NCBI RefSeq assembly: GCF_009720745.1
Contig: NZ_WNKX01000007.1
Span: 1-64,000, forward strand
DNA: 64,000 nt
Origin: Massilia eburnea
GTDB lineage: Bacteria > Pseudomonadota > Gammaproteobacteria > Burkholderiales > Burkholderiaceae_D
Direction: 5' to 3'
Program-made: the position numbers and the translations under genes
In this document: positions 51,090 through 60,976 of the stretch, piece by piece
Numbering within the stretch: position 1 is the first letter of the stretch
Layout: each line of letters begins with the position of its first letter
Notes under the pieces: model-generated
What the model was told of the DNA's origin: nothing
What the model saw: only the letters and a program-made list of their open reading frames with translations
Database searches by the model: none

Positions 51090-51341
51090 TCAGAGGAAGG
51101 GCCAGCTGAGAATACCTTTAGCATGCAATACGGGGCGTGCCACCAGGTAGCCAACCGCAAAGCCGATTGCCAGCAGACAGCGCGCATCCCCCATGGCCGC
51201 GAGGAAAACGCCGCCTACAATGGCGGCGGCCACCACAACCATCAACCACACTTCAATACTGGCGAAAAACGGCTTCGCTCGACGCCATGTGGCGGTGATC
51301 AGTTTGAGCGCTTCCCGGGGGGTCTTGACAGGCTTTTCCAT
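51090..51341 (-). CDS. Small two-helix membrane protein, 83 aa
   Basis: The frame is open back to 51503, but it would run through the terminator; ATG 51341 (MEKPVKTPREALKLITATWRR) is the sensible start. Two hydrophobic helices lie at about residues 31-49 and 54-71. No family is recognised. The ribosome-binding site is weak. It lies 64 bp upstream of the cupredoxin gene in the same direction. Confidence 0.6.
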   Translation of the reverse strand: MEKPVKTPREALKLITATWRRAKPFFASIEVWLMVVVAAAIVGGVFLAAMGDARCLLAIGFAVGYLVARPVLHAKGILSWPFL

Positions 51342-51389
51342 GACTATTTCAACAAAGGTGTGAATTTCGCAAAAATCGGAGCCGCAAAT

Positions 51390-51414
51390 GAAAAATCCCC
51401 GCCGAGGCGAGGAT
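51390..51414 (-). terminator. Intrinsic terminator of the galactose operon
   Basis: On the minus strand ATCCTCGCC-TC-GGCGGGGAT forms a 9-bp stem with one wobble, followed by TTTTT. It lies 43 bp after the stop of the zinc dehydrogenase gene, closing the eight-gene operon. Confidence 0.85.
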
Positions 51415-51456
51415 ATTTGGTCCATTAGGGCAACAATTTTACACCACTTGATGCCT

Positions 51457-52617
51457 TCATGTCCGGAGAACGACCTTGCGGCAGGCGTCGACCTTTTGAT
51501 CAAAAATCTTGTAGCCCTCGGCCGCCTGTTCGAGCGGTAAGCGGTGGGAGATGATCACATCCGGGTTCAGCCGCCCGTCTTCGATCAATGACAGCAGCTC
51601 AGGCATGAACCTTTGCACATGGGTTTGGCCAGTCTTGAAACCAATCCCCTTTTCAAAGACATCGCCGAACAAAAAGCCATGGATGAATCCCGCGTAGACA
51701 CCTGGAACGCTGACGATACCGCCACGCCTCACCGCTGCGATACATTGACGCAAAGCCTTGCCGCTGCTGCCCTCCAGCTTCAGTGTCGCCAAGGTGGTTT
51801 CCACCGCACTGCCCTTCGCTTCAAAGCCGACAGCATCAATGGCGGCGTCGACGCCTCGCCGGCGCGTGTGCTCGATGATGACTTCCGCAGCATCCACTTC
51901 ATCGAAGTTGATGGGAACCACGTTCCAGGTTGCGCGCGCGAATTCCAGCCGGTAGGGATGATGGTCCACCATGAAGATGGTGTCGACACCCAGCATCCGC
52001 GCGCAAGCCGCTGCCATTTGGCCGACAGGACCGGCGCCGAAGATCGCAATCGAAGAACCCTGGCCCACGCCGGCGTTCAGCACAGCCTGGTATCCCGTCG
52101 GCAGGATATCGCTAAGGAACAACACCTTTTCATCTTCCAGAATGTCCGGAATCCTGATCGGTCCGACATTAGCCTTGGGCACGCGAACATATTCGGCCTG
52201 TCCGCCTGGTACGCCGCCATACAGATGGCTGAATCCAAACAAGGCCGCACCTGAGCGCAGCGACTTCTTGTTCATGATCGAGCCGCGGTCGGGGTTCGTC
52301 GTCTCACAGGCAGAGTACAGCTGCATATCGCAGAAGAAGCAATTGCCGCAGGCGATGACGAACGGCACGACGACACGGTCGCCCTTCTTCAGCTTGCTCA
52401 CCGCCGGCCCGGCGTCCACCACCACGCCCATGAATTCATGGCCCAGGATATCGCCTTCCTTCATGCCGGGAACCTTGCCCCGGTACAGGTGCAGGTCGGA
52501 CCCGCAGATAGCTGTAGCCGTGACCTGGAGAATGATGTCGTCAGGTTCCTGGATGATGGGATCCGGTACCGTTTCGACTTTCACATCATGTGCTGAATGG
52601 TAGACAAGCGCGCGCAT
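51457..52617 (-). CDS. Zinc-dependent MDR dehydrogenase (formaldehyde-dehydrogenase-like), candidate galactose dehydrogenase
   Basis: This 386-aa medium-chain dehydrogenase has catalytic zinc region [12 protein letters not shown] and GHEFMGVV, a structural zinc loop [21 protein letters not shown], and Rossmann motif [14 protein letters not shown]. The extended loop and overall look resemble glutathione-independent formaldehyde dehydrogenases. The ATG at 52617 has AGGAGGTCC upstream. It is the last gene of an operon encoding a lactonase, mutarotase and complete galactonate degradation. Oxidation of galactose to galactonolactone is therefore an attractive function, but it rests on context only; formaldehyde or another alcohol remains possible. 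Confidence 0.8.
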   Translation of the reverse strand: MRALVYHSAHDVKVETVPDPIIQEPDDIILQVTATAICGSDLHLYRGKVPGMKEGDILGHEFMGVVVDAGPAVSKLKKGDRVVVPFVIACGNCFFCDMQLYSACETTNPDRGSIMNKKSLRSGAALFGFSHLYGGVPGGQAEYVRVPKANVGPIRIPDILEDEKVLFLSDILPTGYQAVLNAGVGQGSSIAIFGAGPVGQMAAACARMLGVDTIFMVDHHPYRLEFARATWNVVPINFDEVDAAEVIIEHTRRRGVDAAIDAVGFEAKGSAVETTLATLKLEGSSGKALRQCIAAVRRGGIVSVPGVYAGFIHGFLFGDVFEKGIGFKTGQTHVQRFMPELLSLIEDGRLNPDVIISHRLPLEQAAEGYKIFDQKVDACRKVVLRT

Positions 52618-52631
52618 AGGACCTCCTGAAA

Positions 52632-53486
52632 TCAGCTGCCAAACCGCGATTCGGGCAAGCCAACTGCATCCGTCACGCGCATTGAAAAAACGCCACCCGC
52701 ATAGGGCTCCCTGGCCATCAGGTCGACAAGTGCGCTGGTGACAAACAATTCGTCCAGCATGGGACCGCCAAACACAGGACAGGTAGGCTGGCTGACCGGT
52801 ACCGCGATAGCACGCTCTATGCTGCCATCGGGACGGTAGCGCACGACGCGTCCTGCGCCCCACTCCGCGTTCCAAAGAAATCCGTCGGCATCGACCAGGG
52901 AGCCATCGGGCTCACCGCAGCCAGGCGGCAAAATCGCAAATTCCCGTTCCCCGGAAATCTCCTCACCATAGTCGCAACAGCGAATGGCCCCGGATAAGGA
53001 ATCGCAGAAGTACATGATCCCGCCGTCAGGACTGAAGCAGATGCTGTTGGCAATGGCAACCGGCTTCAAGGGAAGCTGCTCCAGCTTCAGGTCGTGACCG
53101 AGCCGGAAGAATTTGCCGATCGGGGCACGGCCTATCGCTTCGTTCATCGTGCCGAAGACAAATCGCCCTTGCCGGTCGCAGCGGCCGTCATTCAGCCTCA
53201 CCTCCGGCACGTCAGCCTCCACTTCCGCGATTGTCAGGACTTCCTTGTCCACAAGGTTGAACCAGGCCAGGCGGCTCTCCAGGCCGAGCAAAAGGCGGTC
53301 ATCGTTGTGGGTCAGTGCGAAAGACGCCAACCGTTCCGGCATGTCCCACGCCTTGGTTTCGCCGGTAGATGGCGTGAACCGCCACAACGCCCTTCCCAGG
53401 ATGTCCGTCCACCAAAGACACTGTTTCCTGTCGCACCAGAGCGCGCATTCGCCCAGCACGTTTTGAGCATCAATAATCAGCTCCAC
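52632..53486 (-). CDS. SMP-30/gluconolaconase-family lactonase
   Basis: This 284-aa six-bladed beta-propeller sugar lactonase has conserved metal-binding positions: [18 protein letters not shown] (Glu near the N-terminus), [13 protein letters not shown] (Asn), [10 protein letters not shown] and [17 protein letters not shown] (Asp). It probably hydrolyses galactono-1,4- or 1,5-lactone to galactonate, given its position between galM and the dehydrogenase gene. It overlaps galM by 17 bp, showing tight operon structure. Confidence 0.9.
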   Translation of the reverse strand: MELIIDAQNVLGECALWCDRKQCLWWTDILGRALWRFTPSTGETKAWDMPERLASFALTHNDDRLLLGLESRLAWFNLVDKEVLTIAEVEADVPEVRLNDGRCDRQGRFVFGTMNEAIGRAPIGKFFRLGHDLKLEQLPLKPVAIANSICFSPDGGIMYFCDSLSGAIRCCDYGEEISGEREFAILPPGCGEPDGSLVDADGFLWNAEWGAGRVVRYRPDGSIERAIAVPVSQPTCPVFGGPMLDELFVTSALVDLMAREPYAGGVFSMRVTDAVGLPESRFGS

Positions 53487-54507
53487 GGCCTCCTCCCTGA
53501 TTCACAACATACAGTGTCGACATGGAGCACGGCTCGCCCGGCCTGCAAATCAGCGAGGGAAACGACGCGTGGTTGGGCGCGTCGGGAAACTGCTGTGGCT
53601 CAAGGCACAGGCCGGCGTGCGGCACATCCATGTACTGTCCGCTGTAGAACTGCAAGCCCGGACAGTCGGTATAGATGTCCAGCCTGCGTCCTGATCCGGG
53701 GTCGGCGAGGATGGCTTGCGGCCCGGGAATTCCGGTCAGCACAAAATTATGGTCGTATCCGCCGGCCAGCTTCAGCTGCGAGTCATCGGCAAGCAAAGCG
53801 TCTCCAATTTTTCGCGGCTGGCGGAAGTCAAACGGCCCGCCGGTCACCGCCGCCGCACCGCCGACCGGTATCAGGTCATCGCGAACCGGGAGGTAATACT
53901 CGGCATCGATATACAGTTCATGGGACAGCACATCGCCCTTGCCAGCAAGGTTGAAGTAGCTGTGCTGGCTGATGCTGACCGGTGTCGCCCCATCCGAGAC
54001 CGCCTGATAGAAACAGCGTAAGGCGCCCGAGGCCAGCAGCTCATAAGTCACCATTACCAGCAGGTTTCCAGGGTAACCCTCTTCGCCCGCAAGGCTCAGG
54101 CGGTAAAGGTTGACGCGCGCCCGGTCTTCTTCGACGCTCGGACTGGCCTGCCATAAGCGCTTGTGAAATCCGCACCGCCCACCATGCAGGTGATGCGGTC
54201 CCTCGTTCTGGCTAAGCTGGAAGACCGCTCCATCCAGTTCGAAGCGGCCACCTGCGATCCGGTTCGCGAAACGGCCCACCAGTGCTCCCCTATAAGTTCG
54301 GTCGCGCTCGTATTCCTCGGCAGTGTCGAATCCCAGCACCAGGCCGACCGCGCGTCCGTCGGCAGGCGTCACCGTCCAGCGCCGGATGATGCAGCCGTAA
54401 TTGAGCACGCCCAGCACCATGCCGGCGCCGTTATCCAGGGAAAACTCCGTGATGGGGCTTCCGTCCGCGAGTTTGCCAAATGGCGCTTCTGAAACGGATG
54501 GCTTCAT
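53470..54507 (-). CDS. galM: Aldose 1-epimerase (galactose mutarotase)
   Basis: This 345-aa mutarotase interconverts alpha and beta anomers of galactose and related sugars. Family motifs: GRFANRIAGGRFELDG, NEGPHHLHGG, catalytic His in SISQHSYFNLAG, and catalytic Glu in GLCLEPQQFPDAPN. It is cytoplasmic, with no signal peptide. Its ATG overlaps the stop of the aldolase gene by 4 bp. In this operon it would supply the beta-anomer needed by a galactose 1-dehydrogenase. Confidence 0.94.
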   Translation of the reverse strand: MKPSVSEAPFGKLADGSPITEFSLDNGAGMVLGVLNYGCIIRRWTVTPADGRAVGLVLGFDTAEEYERDRTYRGALVGRFANRIAGGRFELDGAVFQLSQNEGPHHLHGGRCGFHKRLWQASPSVEEDRARVNLYRLSLAGEEGYPGNLLVMVTYELLASGALRCFYQAVSDGATPVSISQHSYFNLAGKGDVLSHELYIDAEYYLPVRDDLIPVGGAAAVTGGPFDFRQPRKIGDALLADDSQLKLAGGYDHNFVLTGIPGPQAILADPGSGRRLDIYTDCPGLQFYSGQYMDVPHAGLCLEPQQFPDAPNHASFPSLICRPGEPCSMSTLYVVNQGGGRGADY

Positions 54508-55124
54508 CCCGTCCTCCAGGCAGCGATCAGCTCGCGCGCTCTTCCTTCCAGCTCCGACAGCGTCACACCCGGCTCATAAAGCCGTCCGCCGATCCCAAAG
54601 CCGTCGGCGCCGGCCAGCCGCCAATCGCGAAGATTGCCGGCGCTGACGCCGCCGACCGGCCAGACACGGGCGCCCCCCGGCAGGATCGTTTTCACGCTGC
54701 GCAGGCCGGCAAGGCCCAAGGCTTCGGCCGGAAACCATTTGATTGCATCGGCCCCGGCAGCGAGCGCCGCGAGCGCCTCAGTCGGCGTAGCGACGCCTGG
54801 CACGGCGAGCATGTCCAAGTCCTTGGCGTGGCGTATGACGTCAGCGTTGAAATTGGGCGCGACCATGATGCGTCCGCCATGCTGGCGTACCAGTTCCACG
54901 TCTCCCACCGTCAGCATGGTGCCGCCGCCGACCAAGGCATCGGGCGGCTTCAGGCTGTTGATGATTGAAATGCATTCGAGGGCGCCAGGCCGGTTCAATG
55001 GGACTTCCAGCAAGCGGAAGCCGCAAGCGAAAAGCACCTCGGCGACCGCCGGCGCTTCGACTGCGCTCAAGCCGCGCAGGATCGCCACCATCGGTGGCTG
55101 GAATTCATCGATATTCAAGCTCAT
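54504..55124 (-). CDS. dgoA: 2-dehydro-3-deoxy-6-phosphogalactonate aldolase
   Basis: This class-I aldolase splits KDPGal into pyruvate and glyceraldehyde-3-phosphate. It has the KDPG/KDPGal aldolase pattern: VAILRGLSAVEA at the start, LLEVPLNRPG with the conserved Glu, GGGTMLT, and the Schiff-base Lys in AIKWFPAEALG. At 206 aa the length is typical. The ATG at 55124 overlaps the stop of the kinase gene. Together with the adjacent kinase and dehydratase genes the galactonate reading is secure over KDPG. Confidence 0.92.
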   Translation of the reverse strand: MSLNIDEFQPPMVAILRGLSAVEAPAVAEVLFACGFRLLEVPLNRPGALECISIINSLKPPDALVGGGTMLTVGDVELVRQHGGRIMVAPNFNADVIRHAKDLDMLAVPGVATPTEALAALAAGADAIKWFPAEALGLAGLRSVKTILPGGARVWPVGGVSAGNLRDWRLAGADGFGIGGRLYEPGVTLSELEGRARELIAAWRTG

Positions 55125-56011
55125 AACACCTCCACGAAACGAGCCAGGGCGGCGCAATATGCCTGGTCCGGATTGATCAGATGTGTGGAGTAGCCGAGCA
55201 TTTGCGCCACTTGCAGGTAAGGCGTCTCCAGCCCCTCGGCCGCAAGCAGGTGCAAGGCTGGCATTTCACCTTCGCTGCCTTCTCGCCGCGCTGCAAACTC
55301 GGTGCCTATCAGCAGGCCGCTGACATAGGAGCGCGTTGCAGACGCCGGCGCATCGCCCGCCACCACCCGCGCCCTCGCCTCGAACAAGGTGTGGGACAGC
55401 GCTTCCCCGTCCAGCGCCCGCCCTGCCCCTTCCCGTAGCGCCGCGTCATCTTCGCCGCCATCCATCAGCGGCGCCAGCGTGCCGCCGCGGCGCAAAGCGG
55501 CGAACAGCTCACCGGTGATATAGGTCGACAGGCATTGGATTACCCCGCTGTTCAGCTCGACCCACTTGCTGTGGGTGCCCGGCAATACGTACCAGCCATC
55601 GCCGTGCTGCAGCGCGACCGCGCCAAGCAGTTGCGTCTCCTCGCCGCGCATCACGTCGACTCCCCCGTGGCTGCGGTGGCAATATCCCGGCACGATATAG
55701 CAGCCAGGGGCGCCCGAGACCGGGACCAGCGTTTCCGGCAGCCGTCCCAGCGCCACGCTGCTGTCGAGGTAAGCGACTTCCTGCCAGCCCATGGCGCTGC
55801 CCACCATGCCCGACATGACCACAGGCACCAGTGCATCAACGCCGAGCAGTTCGCGCAAGGCCCTCAGCGACTCGGGAAAGTGGCCGTCGACCGCCAGCGC
55901 GCCTTGGGCATCTTCGTGCTTGTGCAGGCACTGCCCGCCGGCACTGATGACGTAAGCGCGCCGGTTACTGGTCCCCCAGTCGATTCCGAGCAGGCATGCA
56001 GTATCTACCAT
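55121..56011 (-). CDS. dgoK: 2-dehydro-3-deoxygalactonokinase
   Basis: This ATP-dependent kinase makes 2-keto-3-deoxy-6-phosphogalactonate. The N-terminal nucleotide-binding motif [12 protein letters not shown] is characteristic, followed by [32 protein letters not shown] and [11 protein letters not shown]. At 296 aa the length is typical. Its ATG overlaps the stop of the dehydratase gene by 7 bp and its own stop overlaps dgoA. Confidence 0.94.
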   Translation of the reverse strand: MVDTACLLGIDWGTSNRRAYVISAGGQCLHKHEDAQGALAVDGHFPESLRALRELLGVDALVPVVMSGMVGSAMGWQEVAYLDSSVALGRLPETLVPVSGAPGCYIVPGYCHRSHGGVDVMRGEETQLLGAVALQHGDGWYVLPGTHSKWVELNSGVIQCLSTYITGELFAALRRGGTLAPLMDGGEDDAALREGAGRALDGEALSHTLFEARARVVAGDAPASATRSYVSGLLIGTEFAARREGSEGEMPALHLLAAEGLETPYLQVAQMLGYSTHLINPDQAYCAALARFVEVL

Positions 56012-57153
56012 TCGGCCACGCTGCCATCGGCATGACGCCAGAGCGGATTGCGCCAGTCCTGCACCGCTCGGCTCGCTTCGATGACCCGTTCTTCGTTGAC
56101 GTTCACACCCAGGCCCGGCAAGGGCAAGGGCTCGATATAGCCGCCATCCATGGAGAAATCGCCGCCATTGTGCACATAATCCAGCAGCTCCGCGCCCTGG
56201 TTATAGTGGATGCCCATGCTCTGCTCCTGCAGTACCGCGTTGTAGGAGGCAAAGTCCACTTGCAGGCAGGCTGCGAGGGCAACCGGACCCAGCGGGCAAT
56301 GCGGGGCCAGCGCCACGTCGTACGCCTCGGCCATGGAAGCAATGCGCATGCATTCGCTGATGCCGCCCGCATGCGACAGGTCCGGCTGCAGGATGGCCAG
56401 GCCACCATGCTCGAGGACGCGCTTGAATTCAAAGCGGGAATACATGCGCTCGCCGGCGGCAAGGGGAATGCTCGTCATGTCGCTCAGCCTGCGGTAATAC
56501 TCCGACTGTTCGGCCAGCACCGGCTCTTCCACAAACAAGGGCCGGTAGGGCTCCAGCTCGCGCAGCAGCGGCTTGGCCATGGGCCAGGCCACCCGGCCGT
56601 GGAAGTCGATGCCGAATTCGATGTCGTGTCCGAACGCGGAGCGTATGCCGGCGATCCGCTCGACGGCGGCATCGAGCGCTTTTGCGCTGTCCAGCATCCC
56701 CAGTTCTTCGGTGCCGTTCATCTTGAAGGTGTTCAGGCCGAGCGCTTGCAATTTCTGTATGCCGGCCACGATATCGGCCGGGCGGTCGCCGCCTACCCAG
56801 CTGTAAATCTTCATCCGCTCACGCACCAGCCCGCCCAGCAGCTGGTAGACCGGCACGCCGAGCGCCTTGCCCTTGATGTCCCACAAGGCCTGGTCGATAC
56901 CGGCGATCGCGCTCATGAACACGGCGCCGCCCCGGTAGAAGCCGCCACGGTACATGGCTTGCCACAGGTCGTTGATACGGGCCGGATCGCGCCCGACCAG
57001 CAATTCCGCCAGCTCATGCACGGCAGCTTCAACCGTCCGCGCGCGGCCTTCGATGACCGGTTCGCCCCAGCCGCAGATGCCCTCGTCCGTGTCGATCTTG
57101 AGGAACATCCAGCGCGGCGGCACGCGGTAAGTGCTTAGCTTGGATATTTTCAT
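56005..57153 (-). CDS. dgoD: D-galactonate dehydratase
   Basis: This enolase-superfamily (mandelate racemase group) enzyme dehydrates galactonate to 2-keto-3-deoxygalactonate. Magnesium ligands and catalytic residues are visible: Asp and His in GIDFHGRV, Glu in FVEEPV, Glu in AAGERMYSR, and His in LAPHCPLGP. The N-terminus [31 protein letters not shown] is diagnostic of DgoD. At 382 aa the length is standard. ATG 57153 has GGAG upstream; a GTG two codons earlier is less likely. Confidence 0.95.
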   Translation of the reverse strand: MKISKLSTYRVPPRWMFLKIDTDEGICGWGEPVIEGRARTVEAAVHELAELLVGRDPARINDLWQAMYRGGFYRGGAVFMSAIAGIDQALWDIKGKALGVPVYQLLGGLVRERMKIYSWVGGDRPADIVAGIQKLQALGLNTFKMNGTEELGMLDSAKALDAAVERIAGIRSAFGHDIEFGIDFHGRVAWPMAKPLLRELEPYRPLFVEEPVLAEQSEYYRRLSDMTSIPLAAGERMYSRFEFKRVLEHGGLAILQPDLSHAGGISECMRIASMAEAYDVALAPHCPLGPVALAACLQVDFASYNAVLQEQSMGIHYNQGAELLDYVHNGGDFSMDGGYIEPLPLPGLGVNVNEERVIEASRAVQDWRNPLWRHADGSVAEW

Positions 57154-57189
57154 GGCCACTCCGCCAGCTTGTGCCTTCCATTGACCGCC

Positions 57190-60100
57190 TTACGAAGCGC
57201 GCGGCGCAGCCCGTCCGCGCTCGCGCATGACCTGCTCGGCGGCCCGCTTGCCGGCCAGGAAAGCATGATCCGAGTTGTAGTATTCCCATTCGCTGTATCG
57301 GCCCGCGAGATGGATGTCATGCTGCGCGAGCCACTCCCGCACGACGGCCACGTTATGCGCCCGCTGGTGGTCATAGACCACATACGCCACCGGCATGTCG
57401 ACCTGGTTGGCGACCAGGATCCGGTCGTCGGCGCGGATGAAACCAACCTTGATGGCGTCGTCAATGCAGCGCTGGATGAGCGCTTCGCCATCCAGCGGCA
57501 AGGGCTTCAGCGGCGAGTATGAAATCTCGCAAGTGAAACCGAAACCACCCGGTGCATTGCATTCCGGGCTGGCGTTGCCCTGCACGAAGATGCGGTGGAA
57601 GATGGTATCTTCCGGATAGTAGATCCAGTGCTTATCCGAGACATCACTGCGGGCGACACCAATGTTCACGCAGCGGATCGAGATGTGCCGCAAGCCGCGC
57701 GCCGCCTCGCGTACCGATTGCGGCGCAGCGTTGCCGATAAGCCTCACCAGTTCCGGCAGCGGCATGGTGCTGACCAGCTTCTCATACTCGAAACGGCGGC
57801 CGTCGGCCAGCGTAACGCGGTGTTCCTCCGGCAGCACCTGGGCGACTTCGGCATTCAGTTCAATCTTCCCGCGTATCAGCGGCAAAAAGCCGTTCATCAA
57901 TGATTGGAAACCGCCGCGTTTCGGATAGCCGAAGCGGGCATTGGGCCCCATCGGGCGCGGCACCGGCCGCAGCGCCCCCTCAATGATTTCTGCCAGGTTA
58001 GGCAGGGGCACCCGCCCGCCCAGCCAGGAGGTCTCCATCTCGCTCAACGGTACGGTCCACAGCTTGCGGTTGTAGGGAATGGCGAAGTGCTTGGCGATCC
58101 CGGCTCCCCACACCTTGTAGATGAAGTCCTCGAAGCTTTGTGTTTCCTCCTTGCGCGCCAGCGCGCTGGCGCGCACCGCTTCGGCGCCGCCGTCGGCACA
58201 GCAATCCTCCGCATCCGGGCTTGGGCACGACGGCGCGCCGGAAGCATCGCCATAGCGGGCTTCGATCGCACCGAGGATGCACTCCTTGATGACTTCGGGC
58301 GGCAGTCCGTTCAGGGATGCCTGGAAGGGATAGCGCGTGTACACCTCTTTGCTGTACACCCAGGCCTCGCGCATCTGCCAGTGCTGGTTATCGCCAAGCA
58401 GCTTGTCGTACAGGTCCAGCACATAAGGATCGTTGGAAAACATGATGTGTCCGGCATGGTCGAAGGTAAAGCCGCCATCCTGGATCGAACGGCACCAGCC
58501 GCCCACGCTTGCGTTGCGCTCCAGCAGCAGGTTGTCGGTGCCGATATGGTAGGCCGCGGACAGACCGGTCGGACCGCCGCCGATCACGATGCTGCCATAT
58601 AGCTGGCTGCCTGGCGAAGTACGCAAGGAATTGACCTTGCCTGGCGCATCGGCCGGCGCCGCAGCGTCGCCGTCAGCGCCTTTCCCGGCAAGCCGCGCGG
58701 CCTTGCCGCCCGGCGGCGTATGCGCCATCAGTTCCTGCATCCGGTCGGCAGTGCTGTCCCACGAGGTGTTTTCCACCACCTCCCGCATGGCGCTGGCCAT
58801 GGCGGCCGTCTGTTCCGGTGTTTGCGCCAGAGCGGCTTCGCAGTGGGCGATGAATTCATTGTGGTCATGGCCGATCGCGACGATGTTTCCGTAGGGTTGT
58901 TCCACATCGCGGATCGCCGTGCTGACAATGGGCAGCTCGGCCGCCATATATTCCAGGACTTTGGTCGGGCTGATGAAACGCGTCGCCTCATTCAGGGAAA
59001 ACGGCAGCAGGCACACATCCCAGCCTGCCAGGAAGTGCGGCAGCGCCTTGTAGGACTGCTGGCCGAGGTAGTGCACATTCTGCCGCTGCGGCAGCGAAGC
59101 CGGATCAATCTTCACGATGGGCCCGACCAGCACGACCTGCCATTCAGGGTGCGCGTCGGCGATGTCGGCGATCAGCGCAGCATCGAAGCGCTCATCGATG
59201 ACGCCAAAAAATCCGAGCCGGGGGCGTCCAATTCCGGTATGCAGCGGGTGGCCATTGCTGCGGTCAAGTGCCTGTGCAAAATGCACCGCATCGACGCTGC
59301 TTGGGAAGCAATGCGCATTGGCATGGCGGGTGCGCTTTGCCTCGTAGAGGCTCGGGCCGCCAGTGAATACCAGGTCGGCAATATTGAGCAAGGCGGTTTC
59401 GCGCTGCAGCAGCTGCTTGGGTGGATTCTTGAATGCGCTCAGCTCATCCATGCAGTCATACATCACCAGCGAGGGATGCAGCGCTTGCAGCAGGGGCAGC
59501 GCCATCGGCGTATAGAACCACACCAGTACCTCTTCGCCGTCGGGCGCCAGGTCCGCAACAAGCGGCTGCAACAACGGGATCTGGTCGTCATGGAAACCAT
59601 GCGCCTGCGATGGCGTATGGGGCTGGCAGACTGTCAGGTTGGGCGCCGGGTGGGACAACACCATGTGTGCAGGCCCCTCCTCGTACACCGGCTCCTCGAC
59701 AAACATCACCTTGTAATGCTTCGCCAGGCGCGTGAGCAGGTGCTGCGGGCGCTGGAATACGAAATCCCAGCGCAGGTGGCAGAAAACGATCAGGGTTTGC
59801 ATAGTATTCTCCTCGGATAGGCAAAGGCTGTCGGTCAGCCGAATCGATTGGCGCAGCGCGCTGGCATAAGGAGCGACAAGCACCCGGGCCAGTGGGTCAG
59901 GACCGTCACGGTCCATATCCCACAGGCCGCTGCGGTGCCAGTGGTCTGCGTTATCCCAGTCGGGGCGGTCGATTGCCGGATACAGGCAGATCCCACACAT
60001 CTGTGCCCCTTGTTCGTGCGCCATGGCGACTTGCTCCGCCATTTCACGTATCCAGGCCCCGCGGCCGCTGCCGACGTGACTGGTTTCAGCCAACAGCACT

Positions 60101-60969
60101 GGGCGGCCGTATCGCTGATGAAGTTCCAACAGGATGTCATGCAGTGGGCGCCGGCGCGGGTCGTCCAGGTGCCACCACAGGCGCATATTGGTGCCGCTCT
60201 CCCATTGGTTGCTGTGGTAATAATTGCCGCCGACCAGGTCAACGTAGCGCGGGTGTCCGCCCAGTTCGGGCTCGATCCGGCCGCACAGCATGTCAAGTGC
60301 TTCAAATTGGGACGCGCTCCAGCCTGCCGCTTGCGGCGCCCAGTCCGGCCGGTCATTGGGCGCAATCACGTGGATCAATGGATCGCATTGGAAGAAGCGC
60401 GCGCCCGGCGTGATCTCGCGAATGGCATCGATGGCGGCGACCGAAGCGCGGACCAGCTGCCGCTTGCCCAGCTCGCCCGCCTGCTCGTGATACATGTTCA
60501 GGCAACGGAACATATGCACCGACAAGCCCCATGCGGTGAACGACAACTCGTTCATCGGCGAATAGACTGGTTCTTCACCGAGCCATGGCGCAAGGAAGCT
60601 TGCGCTCGCCTGGCAGAAACGGACGAACCTGGGAACGAAATCGTCGCTGTAGATGTCGACGTCTTCCGGCCAGCCGTAGTGGCAAAAAGTCCAGCAAGTC
60701 TGCAAGCCAAGCTCGCGCGCCGCTTCCAGCCGCGGCAGCAAAGGCGAAAAGTCGAACTGTCCATCACGCTCCACCAGACGCCAGCCGATCGACTCGCGTA
60801 CGGTCCGGATACCGAACTGCGACAGCAGCGCATAATCCTGCCGCGCGCGCTGCAAATGGCCAGTCACCCGGTTCATATCCTGCGGCTGGCCCGCGTGGTT
60901 GACATGGTCCGCACCTTCGTAGCCGACCTGCCAGAAGGTTTGGAATGGATGGCACGGTGGTTTCAGCAC
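57190..60969 (-). CDS. Fused ORF: GH1-like glycosidase, glycosyltransferase, UDP-galactopyranose-mutase-like flavoprotein
   Basis: One uninterrupted frame of 1,259 codons covers three modules. Residues ~1-389 resemble a GH1-type (clan A) glycosidase, with candidate acid/base in YSPMNELSFTAWG and nucleophile in LAETSHVGSGRG. Residues 390-~780 are a GT-B glycosyltransferase starting MQTLIVFCHLRWDFVFQRPQHLL, with FISPTKVLEYMAAELPIV near the donor site. Residues ~805-1259 are an FAD-binding UGM/amine-oxidase-like domain (VIGGGPTGLSAAYHIG; HFAIPYNRKLW). The junction at 59802 has GAGGAG seven bases before an in-frame ATG, the usual start of the second protein elsewhere. So either two coupled proteins or a real fusion exists. 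GTG 60969 is chosen as the outer start, 7 bp after the GH2 stop. Confidence 0.75.
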   Translation of the reverse strand: MLKPPCHPFQTFWQVGYEGADHVNHAGQPQDMNRVTGHLQRARQDYALLSQFGIRTVRESIGWRLVERDGQFDFSPLLPRLEAARELGLQTCWTFCHYGWPEDVDIYSDDFVPRFVRFCQASASFLAPWLGEEPVYSPMNELSFTAWGLSVHMFRCLNMYHEQAGELGKRQLVRASVAAIDAIREITPGARFFQCDPLIHVIAPNDRPDWAPQAAGWSASQFEALDMLCGRIEPELGGHPRYVDLVGGNYYHSNQWESGTNMRLWWHLDDPRRRPLHDILLELHQRYGRPVLLAETSHVGSGRGAWIREMAEQVAMAHEQGAQMCGICLYPAIDRPDWDNADHWHRSGLWDMDRDGPDPLARVLVAPYASALRQSIRLTDSLCLSEENTMQTLIVFCHLRWDFVFQRPQHLLTRLAKHYKVMFVEEPVYEEGPAHMVLSHPAPNLTVCQPHTPSQAHGFHDDQIPLLQPLVADLAPDGEEVLVWFYTPMALPLLQALHPSLVMYDCMDELSAFKNPPKQLLQRETALLNIADLVFTGGPSLYEAKRTRHANAHCFPSSVDAVHFAQALDRSNGHPLHTGIGRPRLGFFGVIDERFDAALIADIADAHPEWQVVLVGPIVKIDPASLPQRQNVHYLGQQSYKALPHFLAGWDVCLLPFSLNEATRFISPTKVLEYMAAELPIVSTAIRDVEQPYGNIVAIGHDHNEFIAHCEAALAQTPEQTAAMASAMREVVENTSWDSTADRMQELMAHTPPGGKAARLAGKGADGDAAAPADAPGKVNSLRTSPGSQLYGSIVIGGGPTGLSAAYHIGTDNLLLERNASVGGWCRSIQDGGFTFDHAGHIMFSNDPYVLDLYDKLLGDNQHWQMREAWVYSKEVYTRYPFQASLNGLPPEVIKECILGAIEARYGDASGAPSCPSPDAEDCCADGGAEAVRASALARKEETQSFEDFIYKVWGAGIAKHFAIPYNRKLWTVPLSEMETSWLGGRVPLPNLAEIIEGALRPVPRPMGPNARFGYPKRGGFQSLMNGFLPLIRGKIELNAEVAQVLPEEHRVTLADGRRFEYEKLVSTMPLPELVRLIGNAAPQSVREAARGLRHISIRCVNIGVARSDVSDKHWIYYPEDTIFHRIFVQGNASPECNAPGGFGFTCEISYSPLKPLPLDGEALIQRCIDDAIKVGFIRADDRILVANQVDMPVAYVVYDHQRAHNVAVVREWLAQHDIHLAGRYSEWEYYNSDHAFLAGKRAAEQVMRERGRAAPRAS
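59802..59818 (-). promoter_or_regulatory. Strong internal ribosome-binding site at the glycosidase/glycosyltransferase junction
   Basis: GAGGAGAATACT precedes an in-frame ATG (59800-59802) inside the long ORF. Such a strong Shine-Dalgarno at a domain boundary suggests a separate start for the glycosyltransferase-mutase part (870 aa). No stop codon separates it from the upstream frame. Confidence 0.7.
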
Positions 60970-60976
60970 GGCGCAC

